Part shown: positions 1 through 5,043 of the stretch, piece after piece
How positions within the stretch are numbered: the first letter of the stretch is position 1
How the letters are laid out: each line of letters opens with the position of its first letter
Origin: Christensenella sp. UBA4263
Lineage (GTDB): Bacteria > Bacillota > Clostridia > Christensenellales > Aristaeellaceae
Length of the DNA stretch: 5,043 nt
Direction of reading: 5' to 3'
Assembly (NCBI GenBank): GCA_002395225.1
Contig: DGWH01000015.1
Span: 1 to 5,043 of the forward strand
Notes under the pieces: model-generated
The model's database searches: none
The model's input: only the letters and a program-made list of their open reading frames with translations
What the model was told of the DNA's origin: nothing
Translations under genes and position numbers: made by a program

Positions 1-678
1 GGCCTCCAGATGTCCGCCGGCCAGATCCCCCGTCACCTGCTCCAGCTGCTCAATCGGTTCACGGATAGAGCGCTGCAGGGTGCGTCTGGTATGAACGGAA
101 ATCAGCAGACCGAAGACCAGGATTCCGATCTCGGCAATGGCAAAGATGAATGCCGTCCGTGTCAGCGTCCGGTTTACCTGTCCGGCATCCTGTGCCTCCT
201 GCGTGATACAGTTGCCCAGCATGTTCTTGATGAGCTGGGCCACTGAACGCACTTCATCCAGAATCCGCTGCAGTTCCTCCACCGGCGTGCCGTTCTGAAT
301 GCCCGTCTCCACAGCCCGGACATACTGTTCCAGTGTATCCATGGTCCGCCGGGCTACCTCCAGCTCCATCTGCCCGTCCGTCTCACGGATCAGCTCATCC
401 AGCCGGGCATTGACCTCCTGTATCCGCTCCAGCGCGCCGCACTCCTCAAAGCTCACCCGCCCGGCCACCGCCGACCAGACACTCTCCGGAATGGTCACCT
501 CCACCAGCGGCTCAAGCGCCGCTTCCTGTTCCATCCGCTGTGTCATGCGGCCGAAAAAATACGCCGTTGCCAGGACAAAGGTCAGCGAAAGCAGCGCAGG
601 AATCAGAAGGGTCATCGTCAGAATACTCGTAGACCGCCCCACATCACCGGCAATCGAGTGTCCCTGCGTCTGTTTCAT
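1..678 (-). CDS. Membrane sensor kinase, N-terminal part (two TM helices, extracellular helical domain, start of HAMP); runs off the window
   Basis: This frame is open from an ATG at 678 to the window edge, giving 226 residues with no stop. A short cytoplasmic N-terminus precedes a first membrane helix (about residues 18-42, rich in L, T, A and F). Residues 45-173 form a charged, Leu-heptad-like domain with no obvious beta-strand pattern, so probably a helical bundle. A second membrane helix (about 174-195) is followed by RREP-type linker sequence and a HAMP start (P208, IEQLEQVTGDLAGGHLE). This is the standard layout of a sensor histidine kinase; a chemoreceptor or adenylyl cyclase is possible because the catalytic half is outside the window. 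The start is supported by GAGGGGG six bases upstream, and the ATG directly abuts the TAG of the sugar-binding lipoprotein gene. That arrangement implies co-transcription and coupled translation. I infer that it senses the ligand-loaded lipoprotein. Topology is clear; histidine-kinase identity is likely but not shown. Confidence 0.8.
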   Translation of the reverse strand, partial: MKQTQGHSIAGDVGRSTSILTMTLLIPALLSLTFVLATAYFFGRMTQRMEQEAALEPLVEVTIPESVWSAVAGRVSFEECGALERIQEVNARLDELIRETDGQMELEVARRTMDTLEQYVRAVETGIQNGTPVEELQRILDEVRSVAQLIKNMLGNCITQEAQDAGQVNRTLTRTAFIFAIAEIGILVFGLLISVHTRRTLQRSIREPIEQLEQVTGDLAGGHLEA

Positions 679-1674
679 CTAATACCCCCTCGGCGGAAGC
701 TCACTCAGATCATCATACTCGGTAAACATCGTTTCATCCGGATGAATGACCCGGGGCACTTCCTCCCCGGCAGCCAGCTTTTTCGTCAGGTCCATGATCA
801 GGTCACCCAGCATCGGGGTGCATTCCACGACGCAGTTGATTTTCCCTTCTTTCAAAAGATCGACTGCCGCCTGTTCCCCGTCCACCGTAATGATGACAAT
901 GTCTTTTCCGGGACGAAGACCGGCCTTTTCAATGGCATCTATCGCCCCCAGCGTCATTCCGTCATTGTGGGAATAAAGCACATCGATCCTGTCGCCCCAC
1001 TTCTCAAGAAGCATTTCCATGCTTTCCTTTCCCTTGGAGCGAAGGAAGTCACCGGAAACGGATTCAAGGATTTCAAACCGGCTGTCTCCTTCAATGACAT
1101 CATGAAATCCCTGTTTCCGCTGAAGTGCCGGCGTAGACCCTGGCGTTCCCAGAAGCTCGACGATGCGAAATGTCTCTTTCTCCGAGTTTTCCGCCTTTTT
1201 CCGCAGAAACTCGCCGGCTTTCTGCCCTTCCGCATAAAAGTCTGCCCCCACATAGGTGGTATACAGATTTTCATCGATCTTATCGGAAATCTGCCGGTCT
1301 GAAAGGATCACCGGGATTCCGGCATTCCTGGCCTCATACAGCACATTTTCCCAGCCTTCCTCGACAATCGGCACAAAGGCAATCACATCCACCTGATAGG
1401 CGATGAACTGCCGGATCGCCCGGATCTCATTTTCCTGCTTCTGATTGGCATCGCTCATCATGAGCTGAATCCCATGCCGGCCCGCCGCCTCCTGCACACT
1501 TCTGGTATTTCCGATTCGCCAGCTGCTTTCCGATCCGATCTGTGCAAATCCCAGCAGCAGCCGGTTCCCGGAATCTGCTGCCTCTTCCGTTTTTTTCTTT
1601 CCGGACGGCGTACATCCGGCCAAAAGGAACAGACATCCTGCAAGCAGGAGCAGTCCCAGTCTGTTTTTGCTCAT
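679..1674 (-). CDS. Sugar-binding lipoprotein, YtfQ/galactofuranose-type periplasmic-binding protein
   Basis: The 331-residue product is a type I periplasmic-binding protein (Peripla_BP_4 family) resembling E. coli YtfQ, the galactofuranose-binding protein. A lipoprotein signal (MSKNR, a hydrophobic stretch, LAGC at 18-21) implies a lipid-anchored protein outside the membrane with Cys21 as its first mature residue. Family signatures in order are GFAQIGSESSWR (42-53), NQKQENEIRAIRQF (77-90), EEGWENVL (105-112), SDRQIS (125-130), GDFLRSKGKESME (208-220), HNDGMTLGAI (236-245), PGKDI (255-259) and VDG (264-266). The residues that usually contact sugar in this family (W52, R53, D126, R127, R186, N237, D238, D265) are all present. 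The true sugar cannot be read from sequence; pentoses, galactose or galactofuranose are possible. The start at 1674 is chosen because GGAGG lies six bases upstream and the lipoprotein signal begins there; a start at 1797 would place 41 non-signal residues in front. It is first in its transcript, and the adjoining sensor kinase suggests a sensing rather than purely transport role. Confidence 0.93.
   Translation of the reverse strand: MSKNRLGLLLLAGCLFLLAGCTPSGKKKTEEAADSGNRLLLGFAQIGSESSWRIGNTRSVQEAAGRHGIQLMMSDANQKQENEIRAIRQFIAYQVDVIAFVPIVEEGWENVLYEARNAGIPVILSDRQISDKIDENLYTTYVGADFYAEGQKAGEFLRKKAENSEKETFRIVELLGTPGSTPALQRKQGFHDVIEGDSRFEILESVSGDFLRSKGKESMEMLLEKWGDRIDVLYSHNDGMTLGAIDAIEKAGLRPGKDIVIITVDGEQAAVDLLKEGKINCVVECTPMLGDLIMDLTKKLAAGEEVPRVIHPDETMFTEYDDLSELPPRGY
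685..691 (-). promoter_or_regulatory. Ribosome binding site of the sensor kinase gene
   Basis: GAGGGGG on the minus strand lies six bases before the ATG at 678. It falls inside the last codons of the preceding lipoprotein gene (the PPRGY end), so ribosomes ending the first gene sit on the start site of the second. It supports ATG 678 over downstream candidates. Confidence 0.75.
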
Positions 1675-1680
1675 TTTCAA

Positions 1681-1685
1681 CCTCC
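1681..1685 (-). promoter_or_regulatory. Ribosome binding site of the sugar-binding lipoprotein gene
   Basis: A perfect GGAGG lies six bases (TTGAAA) before the ATG at 1674. It fixes the start at the lipoprotein signal peptide and argues against the longer open frame that begins at 1797. Confidence 0.85.
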
Positions 1686-1752
1686 GGATTCTCTGTTTTC
1701 CGGCACTGTGTTTTTGAAACAATACGGCTGTCGGACAGAATTCGTTTCGCTT

Positions 1753-1781
1753 ATTTTGCCATATTTTCAGCACTTTGTGAA
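1753..1781 (-). promoter_or_regulatory. Possible sigma-A-type promoter of the lipoprotein/sensor kinase operon
   Basis: On the minus strand TTCACA (1781-1776, five of six matches to TTGACA) is followed after 17 bases by CAAAAT (1758-1753, four of six matches to TATAAT). Transcription would start near 1746, giving a leader of about 70 bases. It lies downstream of the HipA-like terminator, where a promoter is needed. A 6-bp inverted repeat (TTCAGC at 1766-1771, GCTGAA at 1784-1789) brackets the -35 element. An alternative -10, TAGAAT near 1800, lacks a matching -35. The match is modest. Confidence 0.3.
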
Positions 1782-1856
1782 TAGCTGAAGTTGGCATTCT
1801 ATTAACTTTGCATAAAGCGGTTGTCTTGTAAAGCGAATCGTTCCTGACATTTTGGG

Positions 1857-1910
1857 AAACAAAAAAGGCGCAGCCGGACCTGTCCGGGGATGGGCAGGTC
1901 CGGCTGCGCC
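1857..1910 (-). terminator. Strong intrinsic terminator downstream of the HipA-like gene
   Basis: A perfect 16-bp inverted repeat (arms 1895-1910 and 1867-1882, GGCGCAGCCGGACCTG type) with a 12-base loop is followed on the minus strand by TTTTTTGTTT (1866-1857). The GC-rich stem plus U tract is a textbook Rho-independent terminator. The plus strand has no T run after the stem, so it acts only leftward. It ends the HipA-like transcript about 83 bases after its stop and insulates the lipoprotein operon. Confidence 0.93.
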
Positions 1911-1993
1911 AGGAGAATGATCGGGTGTCCGGAAGAGCATTATTCCAGATGCCGGACAGGTGACGGCAAACAGGATTTCGCAGGCATGACGGA

Positions 1994-3013
1994 TCATGCG
2001 TTCAGGAATGCGCGTCCTGCCTCCTGTGCCTGCTGCAGATAAGGATGCGCTGATAACGCCTCACATAGTTCCTGCAGATTTTTCCGATCGGCATCATCTG
2101 CCTGGTTCATATACATTCGCAGCATTCCCTCAGAATATCTGCCGCCGGGATTGGCCAGGTACGCCTGGTTGTTGTCAAAATTCGGAGCCAGCCGCAACAC
2201 TTCTCCGGTTAACGAAGACCGGATGAATCCGAAGTTTCGCATATGCCGGTCCGTATTGGCAAAAAGTGCATCTGCCAGAAGAATTCGTTTCCACGCAATC
2301 TCAAAATCTTTGCCCAGAGATACGATGTTCTGATAAATCACCTCATCGTCATCGTCGGGATTATTAAAGAAGAAGCGGAAAGAATCGTATGGCTCAAAGA
2401 ACTCATGTGCTCTCAGAAAGCTGCGGGTTTTCACCCGTTTTCGAAACCGTCCCACATAGGCATACTCAGCGGCCTCCCATCCCGCTTCGCGAAGAACACG
2501 GCTGATTTCAACCTCAGCCTCTGTCGACGCACTTGGCTGCAGCTTGTACAGCCACCAGCTTCCCTCCTCAAATCGCCAGGTCTTGGGGGAACTCCCGTCC
2601 GTAGAGGCATTCGGTGTCGCCACATCCAGACGGCGAACAGCAGTGTCACCGGGATACAGGATAAACTCACTCACCATGTTCTGCTCCTGCGGCTGACATA
2701 ACTGAAGCCGCGGCGTAAACTCGCCCTCTATAAAGCAGGTAAAGGTATCCGAGAGGCTGAACATATGCGTGCGGAGGGCCAGCGTGATTTTATCACGGCT
2801 CCCCAGCAGTTCATGCATCACCGTCCGATGCTGCCGATTGCCAAGGTCTATCGCACGAGCCCGCAGCCACGCGGAAAAACCCTCTGCGGAAGCAGAGCGA
2901 ATCTGCATGGGAAGAAGCGCCGGTTTCTGAGGCGTAAAGTCTGTAATGCCCGAATGCTGCACTGTAAAAAGTGCTGCCTGAACATCATCATTGAACAGAA
3001 CATATCGGGTCAT
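1994..3013 (-). CDS. HipA-like Ser/Thr protein kinase, single gene without HipB-type antitoxin
   Basis: The 339-residue product carries the C-terminal kinase signature of the HipA/CtkA family. A glycine-containing P-loop-like segment STDGSSPK (137-144) comes first, then a candidate ATP-anchoring lysine K157 (WWLYK). The catalytic loop LLADALFANTDRHMRNFGF lies at 245-263, with D255 and N260. The metal-binding NFD (278-280, D280) follows after RLAP. The N-terminal third (MTRYVLFNDDVQ, LPMQIRS, WLRARAIDLGNRQ, SLSDTF) resembles the solo HipA-like proteins of Firmicutes rather than E. coli HipA, which is about 100 residues longer. An acidic run, NPDDDDE (218-224), lies before the catalytic loop. 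The start at 3013 is chosen because AAGGGGG lies six bases upstream; the open frame continues 22 codons further without a ribosome site or family similarity. Neighbouring genes encode no helix-turn-helix partner. HipA kinases phosphorylate proteins such as glutamyl-tRNA synthetase and can cause growth arrest; whether this one is toxic or regulatory is unknown. Confidence 0.82.
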   Translation of the reverse strand: MTRYVLFNDDVQAALFTVQHSGITDFTPQKPALLPMQIRSASAEGFSAWLRARAIDLGNRQHRTVMHELLGSRDKITLALRTHMFSLSDTFTCFIEGEFTPRLQLCQPQEQNMVSEFILYPGDTAVRRLDVATPNASTDGSSPKTWRFEEGSWWLYKLQPSASTEAEVEISRVLREAGWEAAEYAYVGRFRKRVKTRSFLRAHEFFEPYDSFRFFFNNPDDDDEVIYQNIVSLGKDFEIAWKRILLADALFANTDRHMRNFGFIRSSLTGEVLRLAPNFDNNQAYLANPGGRYSEGMLRMYMNQADDADRKNLQELCEALSAHPYLQQAQEAGRAFLNA

Positions 3014-3019
3014 GATGAT

Positions 3020-3026
3020 CCCCCTT
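3020..3026 (-). promoter_or_regulatory. Ribosome binding site of the HipA-like gene
   Basis: AAGGGGG on the minus strand is six bases from the ATG at 3013. It decides for a 339-residue product over the 361-residue reading from 3079. Confidence 0.8.
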
Positions 3027-3036
3027 CTCACATCTG

Positions 3037-3071
3037 CATTCCGTGTACAGGAAGGCTCATTCCATGCACGG
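3037..3071. repeat. Short imperfect direct repeats upstream of the HipA-like gene, possible operator
   Basis: CATTCCGTGTACAGG (from 3037) and CATTCCATGCACGGC (from 3058) match at 11 of 15 positions and start 21 bp apart, two helical turns. The first also overlaps an imperfect palindrome, TTCC-g-TGTACA-GGAA (3039-3053). They sit between the upstream terminator and the HipA-like ribosome site, where a promoter/operator would be expected, but I see no good -10/-35 pair in this 75-base stretch. Function is inferred only from position. Confidence 0.25.
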
Positions 3072-3080
3072 CAGCACATG

Positions 3081-3119
3081 AACGAAAACGAACGGAAGCA
3101 GGCTTAACGCTTCCGTTCG
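3081..3119 (-). terminator. Intrinsic terminator after the oligoendopeptidase gene
   Basis: A perfect 11-bp stem (CGAACGGAAGC, 3119-3109 paired with 3099-3089) with a 9-base loop is followed on the minus strand by TTTTCGTT. The U run is short and interrupted, so some read-through into the HipA-like gene is possible. It lies 72 bases after the peptidase stop. Confidence 0.7.
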
Positions 3120-3152
3120 GCTGGTATCCATCCATTCATTTTTGCTGCCTGA

Positions 3153-3184
3153 AATCCGGCATATCCGAAACGATATGCCGGATT
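3153..3184 (-). other. Hairpin immediately after the oligoendopeptidase stop codon
   Basis: A 13-bp perfect inverted repeat (AATCCGGCATATC and its complement, 3153-3165 with 3172-3184) has a 6-base loop. It begins 7 bases after the peptidase stop at 3191. The minus-strand 3' side is only TTT followed by C, so it is a weak terminator by itself. It may protect the 3' end of the mRNA or work with the second hairpin 34 bases further on. Confidence 0.6.
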
Positions 3185-3190
3185 CACTTT

Positions 3191-4879
3191 TCAGTATCTG
3201 TCCATGATCTCATCGATCACATGCCGGACGCTCTTTTCCACATTTCCCTCGTGGAACGGGTTCAGAAGACGGCCCTCCTGAAGGAGTTCAAAATACCCCT
3301 TCGTCCCGCCTGCCCGGCAAAGCTGCAGATAATCCTGCCATGCCTCGCCGCGGTTTTTCTTCATCCGTCCGTAGTACTGGAACGCACACATTCCGGCAAG
3401 CGCATAGTCAATATAGTAGAAGGGATACAGGAAGATGTGCTGCTTCTGCATCCAGAATCCGCCTTCCTCAAGGAAGGATTCCCCCTCATAGTCACGCCAC
3501 GGCATATACGTCCGTTCAATGGTACGCCACAATCTGCGGCGCTCCATGGCATCAAGCTGCGGATTGGCATAGACCTCATGCTGGAACTCGTCCACACAGG
3601 CCATGTACGGAATCACGGCCAGTCCGCCGATCAGATGTGCCGTGATATACTGATCCGTTTTCTCCCCGAAGAACTCTCCCATCCACGGATAGGCAAAGTG
3701 TTCCATCGTCATGGAATGAATTTCATTGACCTCCGATGTGGAACTGGTCAGGTCCGATACCGGAATGCTCCGCATCCCGATGTACCCCTGGAAGGCATGG
3801 CCGGCCTCATGGGTCAGCACCTCCACATCCGCACTGGTTCCGTTGAAATTGCTGAAGATAAACGGTGCCTGATAGGCCGGAAAACTGGTCATATAACCGC
3901 CCATGTGTTTTCCCGGACGGGTCTCAAGGTCAAACAGATGATAACGAACCATGAAGTCAAAGAATTCACCGGTCTCCGGGCTCATCTCCCGGTACATCCG
4001 CTGCGCTTTTTTCACCAGCGTTTCCATATCCCCGATGGGGTTGGCATTCCCTTCCGGGAAAAGCAGCATCTCATCGTAGTACCGGAGATGATCCACGCCC
4101 AGACGGACACGCTGACGCTCCCGGATTTCCGCCACTGCCGGCGTAACAATCTCCCGGATCTGTTTTCTGAACCGGGCCGCGTCCTCTTTGGTATAGTCAA
4201 AACGGCTGAGATTCAGATAGGCAAGCTCCGTGTACTGTTCAAAGCCCAGTTTCCGCGCCATCTCCGTCCGCAGATGCACCAGCTCATCATACTGCGCATC
4301 CAGCTGTGGCGCAATGGAGGCATACAGATTGGCCCAGGCATGGAACGATTCCCGCCGCTCCGCCCGGTCCGTACTCTCCATGTGTCTGAGGAGACCGTAG
4401 AAATTGCAGGTTTCCCCTCGGAAACAGGTCGTTGCCAGTGCACTGGATTTTTCGTACGCCTGAGAAACCTCCCCTTCCCGGATGGTCTCAGGGATGATGC
4501 TCTCATCCGTGGTCTTGATCGCCGCATCCACCATGCGAAACAGCTGCGGACCGAACTCCGCCTCAAATTCCGGACGGAACCGGCAGGATGCCAGCGCCAT
4601 CTGATAGCGTTTGTATACCGGAATCAGACCGGCCTGCGCCTCCCGAATCCATTTGACCTCATTCTCGTAAAAATCATCCGTCTTGTCCATGGTATTGCGC
4701 ACGGAACAGATGGAGGCCTGTGTCTGAACCTGTTCATTCATGGCCTGAAGGGAGAAAAAGGCCTCTTTCGCCTCCTCATAGGAACCGGCAGTGGTGAGGC
4801 CGTCACAGGTCTGTTCATAGGCCGTTTGCAGTGCCTCAAAATCCGGGCGCACATACGGCATTTCTTTAAAATCAAGCAT
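3191..4879 (-). CDS. M3-family (M3B) zinc oligoendopeptidase, PepF-like
   Basis: The 562-residue product is a cytoplasmic thimet-oligopeptidase-type metallopeptidase that cuts short peptides, usually products of peptide uptake or protein turnover. The zinc motif HEAGH is at 357-361 (H357, E358, H361). The third zinc ligand is E386 in SEVNEIHSM, 29 residues after the first histidine as in thimet oligopeptidase. The substrate-binding end motif H481-IFLYPFYYIDYALAG (to about 496) supplies the conserved His/Tyr residues. Upstream family blocks include GGYMTSFPAYQAPFIFSNFNGT (327-348). Length fits the roughly 550-565-residue branch of M3B enzymes that is distinct from classical PepF (about 600). 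There is no signal peptide or membrane helix. The start at 4879 (MLDFKEMPYV) has AAAAGGA eight bases upstream and overlaps the stop of the preceding gene by 8 bases. The frame stays open to 5029, but those 50 residues are Arg/Lys/Cys-rich repeats that the family lacks and that are better explained as another gene's codons. All catalytic residues are intact. Confidence 0.95.
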   Translation of the reverse strand: MLDFKEMPYVRPDFEALQTAYEQTCDGLTTAGSYEEAKEAFFSLQAMNEQVQTQASICSVRNTMDKTDDFYENEVKWIREAQAGLIPVYKRYQMALASCRFRPEFEAEFGPQLFRMVDAAIKTTDESIIPETIREGEVSQAYEKSSALATTCFRGETCNFYGLLRHMESTDRAERRESFHAWANLYASIAPQLDAQYDELVHLRTEMARKLGFEQYTELAYLNLSRFDYTKEDAARFRKQIREIVTPAVAEIRERQRVRLGVDHLRYYDEMLLFPEGNANPIGDMETLVKKAQRMYREMSPETGEFFDFMVRYHLFDLETRPGKHMGGYMTSFPAYQAPFIFSNFNGTSADVEVLTHEAGHAFQGYIGMRSIPVSDLTSSTSEVNEIHSMTMEHFAYPWMGEFFGEKTDQYITAHLIGGLAVIPYMACVDEFQHEVYANPQLDAMERRRLWRTIERTYMPWRDYEGESFLEEGGFWMQKQHIFLYPFYYIDYALAGMCAFQYYGRMKKNRGEAWQDYLQLCRAGGTKGYFELLQEGRLLNPFHEGNVEKSVRHVIDEIMDRY

Positions 4880-5043
4880 TTCCGTCATCCTTTTCCTGTT
4901 CGTTTTCTGGAGTGTGTTCAGCTGTTTCCGGCACACTTTCCGTGTTCTCTGCCGCGTGCCCGGCTGTTTCCGGCACACTTTCTGTGTTCTCTGCCGCGTG
5001 CCCGGCTGTTTCCGGCACGCTTTCTGCATTCGCTGTATCGTGC
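4872..5043 (-). CDS. 3' end of an unidentified gene encoding an acidic, repeat-rich C-terminal tail
   Basis: Reading from 5042 gives 56 residues ending in TGA at 4872. The tail consists of ESVPETAGHAAENT twice, then a diverged third copy ESVPETAEHTPENE, then QEKDDGNA. Composition is rich in Glu, Pro, Thr and Ala, typical of a flexible, disordered tail, and no domain is visible. Support for this frame is threefold. The stop overlaps the peptidase start by 8 bases in a normal operon arrangement. The peptidase has its own ribosome site. The two base differences between the first two repeat copies are both silent here (AGC/AGT Ser, ACA/ACG Thr) but change the amino acid in the other two forward frames. 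The main body of the protein lies outside the window, so its function is unknown. Confidence 0.65.
   Translation of the reverse strand, partial: HDTANAESVPETAGHAAENTESVPETAGHAAENTESVPETAEHTPENEQEKDDGNA
4888..4894 (-). promoter_or_regulatory. Ribosome binding site that sets the oligoendopeptidase start
   Basis: AAAAGGA lies eight bases before ATG 4879. An in-frame ATG at 4888 (giving MTEM) overlaps this site and would have none of its own. The site lies within the last codons of the upstream gene, consistent with coupled translation. Confidence 0.75.
4899..5024 (-). repeat. Three tandem copies of a 42-bp coding repeat
   Basis: Copies lie at 5024-4983, 4982-4941 and 4940-4899. The first two differ at only two of 42 positions. 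The third matches for its first 20 bases and then diverges. The unit length is a multiple of three, so copy number can change without a frameshift and every frame across it also reads as a repeat. This explains the artificial repetitive N-terminal extension of the peptidase frame. The array could continue past the window edge; the bases after 5024 no longer match the unit. Confidence 0.9.

Larger units (their letters stand above)
1675..1993. other. Intergenic region between HipA-like gene and sugar-binding lipoprotein gene
   Basis: This 319-base gap holds no convincing gene. From right to left it contains an 83-base 3' tail of the HipA-like transcript, the strong terminator at 1910-1857, an AT-richer stretch at about 1741-1860 that should contain the promoter of the lipoprotein gene, a short palindrome at 1728-1738, and the lipoprotein ribosome site. 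A 7-bp inverted repeat (TGTCCGG at 1926-1932, CCGGACA at 1952-1958) precedes the terminator on the HipA-like transcript; its loop is long and its role unclear. Confidence 0.7.

Noticed and set aside
299..682. Plus-strand 127-residue Ser/Arg-rich open frame
   Set aside because: It is the complement of the sensor kinase fragment; the Ser/Arg-rich composition is typical of a shadow frame, and the minus strand gives clear membrane helices and HAMP.
658..1302. Plus-strand 214-residue open frame
   Set aside because: It lies entirely antisense to the well-supported sugar-binding lipoprotein gene, has no family motifs, and its length is explained by the codon bias of the opposite strand.
1767..1997. 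Minus-strand 76-residue open frame whose ATG overlaps the HipA-like stop (ATGA), suggesting a coupled small partner gene
   Set aside because: It runs straight through the perfect 16-bp terminator stem and its U tract, has no ribosome site of its own, and its composition (GAAGPAHPRTGPAAP) is just the translated hairpin. An antitoxin reading would be attractive but is not supported.
2341..2358. Tandem TCATCG-type hexamer as a possible DNA regulatory repeat
   Set aside because: It is the coding sequence for the Asp-rich run (NPDDDDE) of the HipA-like protein; alternating GAC/GAT codons explain it.
3014..3079. 22-residue N-terminal extension of the HipA-like protein from ATG 3079
   Set aside because: There is no ribosome site before 3079, while AAGGGGG precedes the ATG at 3013, where family-like sequence begins.
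4899..5024. CRISPR array
   Set aside because: The 42-bp units are directly tandem with no spacers and remain in frame as protein-coding sequence.
4880..5029. N-terminal 50-residue basic Cys/Arg/Lys repeat extension of the oligoendopeptidase, possibly a nucleic-acid-binding tail
   Set aside because: The ribosome site and family length favour ATG 4879, and differences between repeat copies are silent only in the overlapping acidic frame.

Overview
The window reads as part of a low-to-mid GC Bacillota (Firmicutes) chromosome, most like a gut clostridial or erysipelotrichial lineage. The evidence is the strong AGGAGG-type ribosome sites, the lipoprotein solute-binding protein with a YtfQ-like fold, the M3B oligopeptidase and the intrinsic terminators. 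I cannot name a genus. Every gene I can support lies on the minus strand, so the window is transcribed right to left.

Reading in transcription order: (1) 5043-4872 is the 3' end of an unidentified gene. It encodes an acidic, Pro/Glu/Thr-rich tail with a 14-residue repeat. (2) Overlapping its stop by 8 bases is a complete M3-family oligoendopeptidase (4879-3191). The longest open frame runs 50 codons further upstream, but that extension is the out-of-frame reading of the neighbour's repeats. (3) Two hairpins lie at 3184-3153 and 3119-3089, the second followed by a T-rich run. (4) Next is an orphan HipA-like protein kinase (3013-1994) with intact kinase motifs and no HipB-type partner visible. 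(5) A very strong terminator with a perfect 16-bp stem sits at 1910-1857. (6) A leader region with a possible promoter and a small palindrome follows. (7) A YtfQ/galactofuranose-type sugar-binding lipoprotein (1674-679) comes next. (8) With no gap at all, a membrane sensor kinase (678 to beyond position 1) begins; only its sensor half and the start of its HAMP domain are inside the window.

The window therefore holds three transcriptional blocks. The peptidase and its upstream partner look translationally coupled and housekeeping or nutritional in nature. The HipA-like gene is a single-gene island between terminators. The binding protein and sensor kinase look like a sugar-sensing module: the lipoprotein would capture sugar outside the cell and present it to the kinase, by analogy with the XylFII-LytS pair of clostridia. 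No permease or ATPase gene is visible, although genes beyond position 1 cannot be seen. Nothing here is clearly an undescribed system. The most worthwhile points are the solo HipA-like kinase, the binding-protein/kinase pair, and the repeat tail whose silent differences show which reading frame is real.
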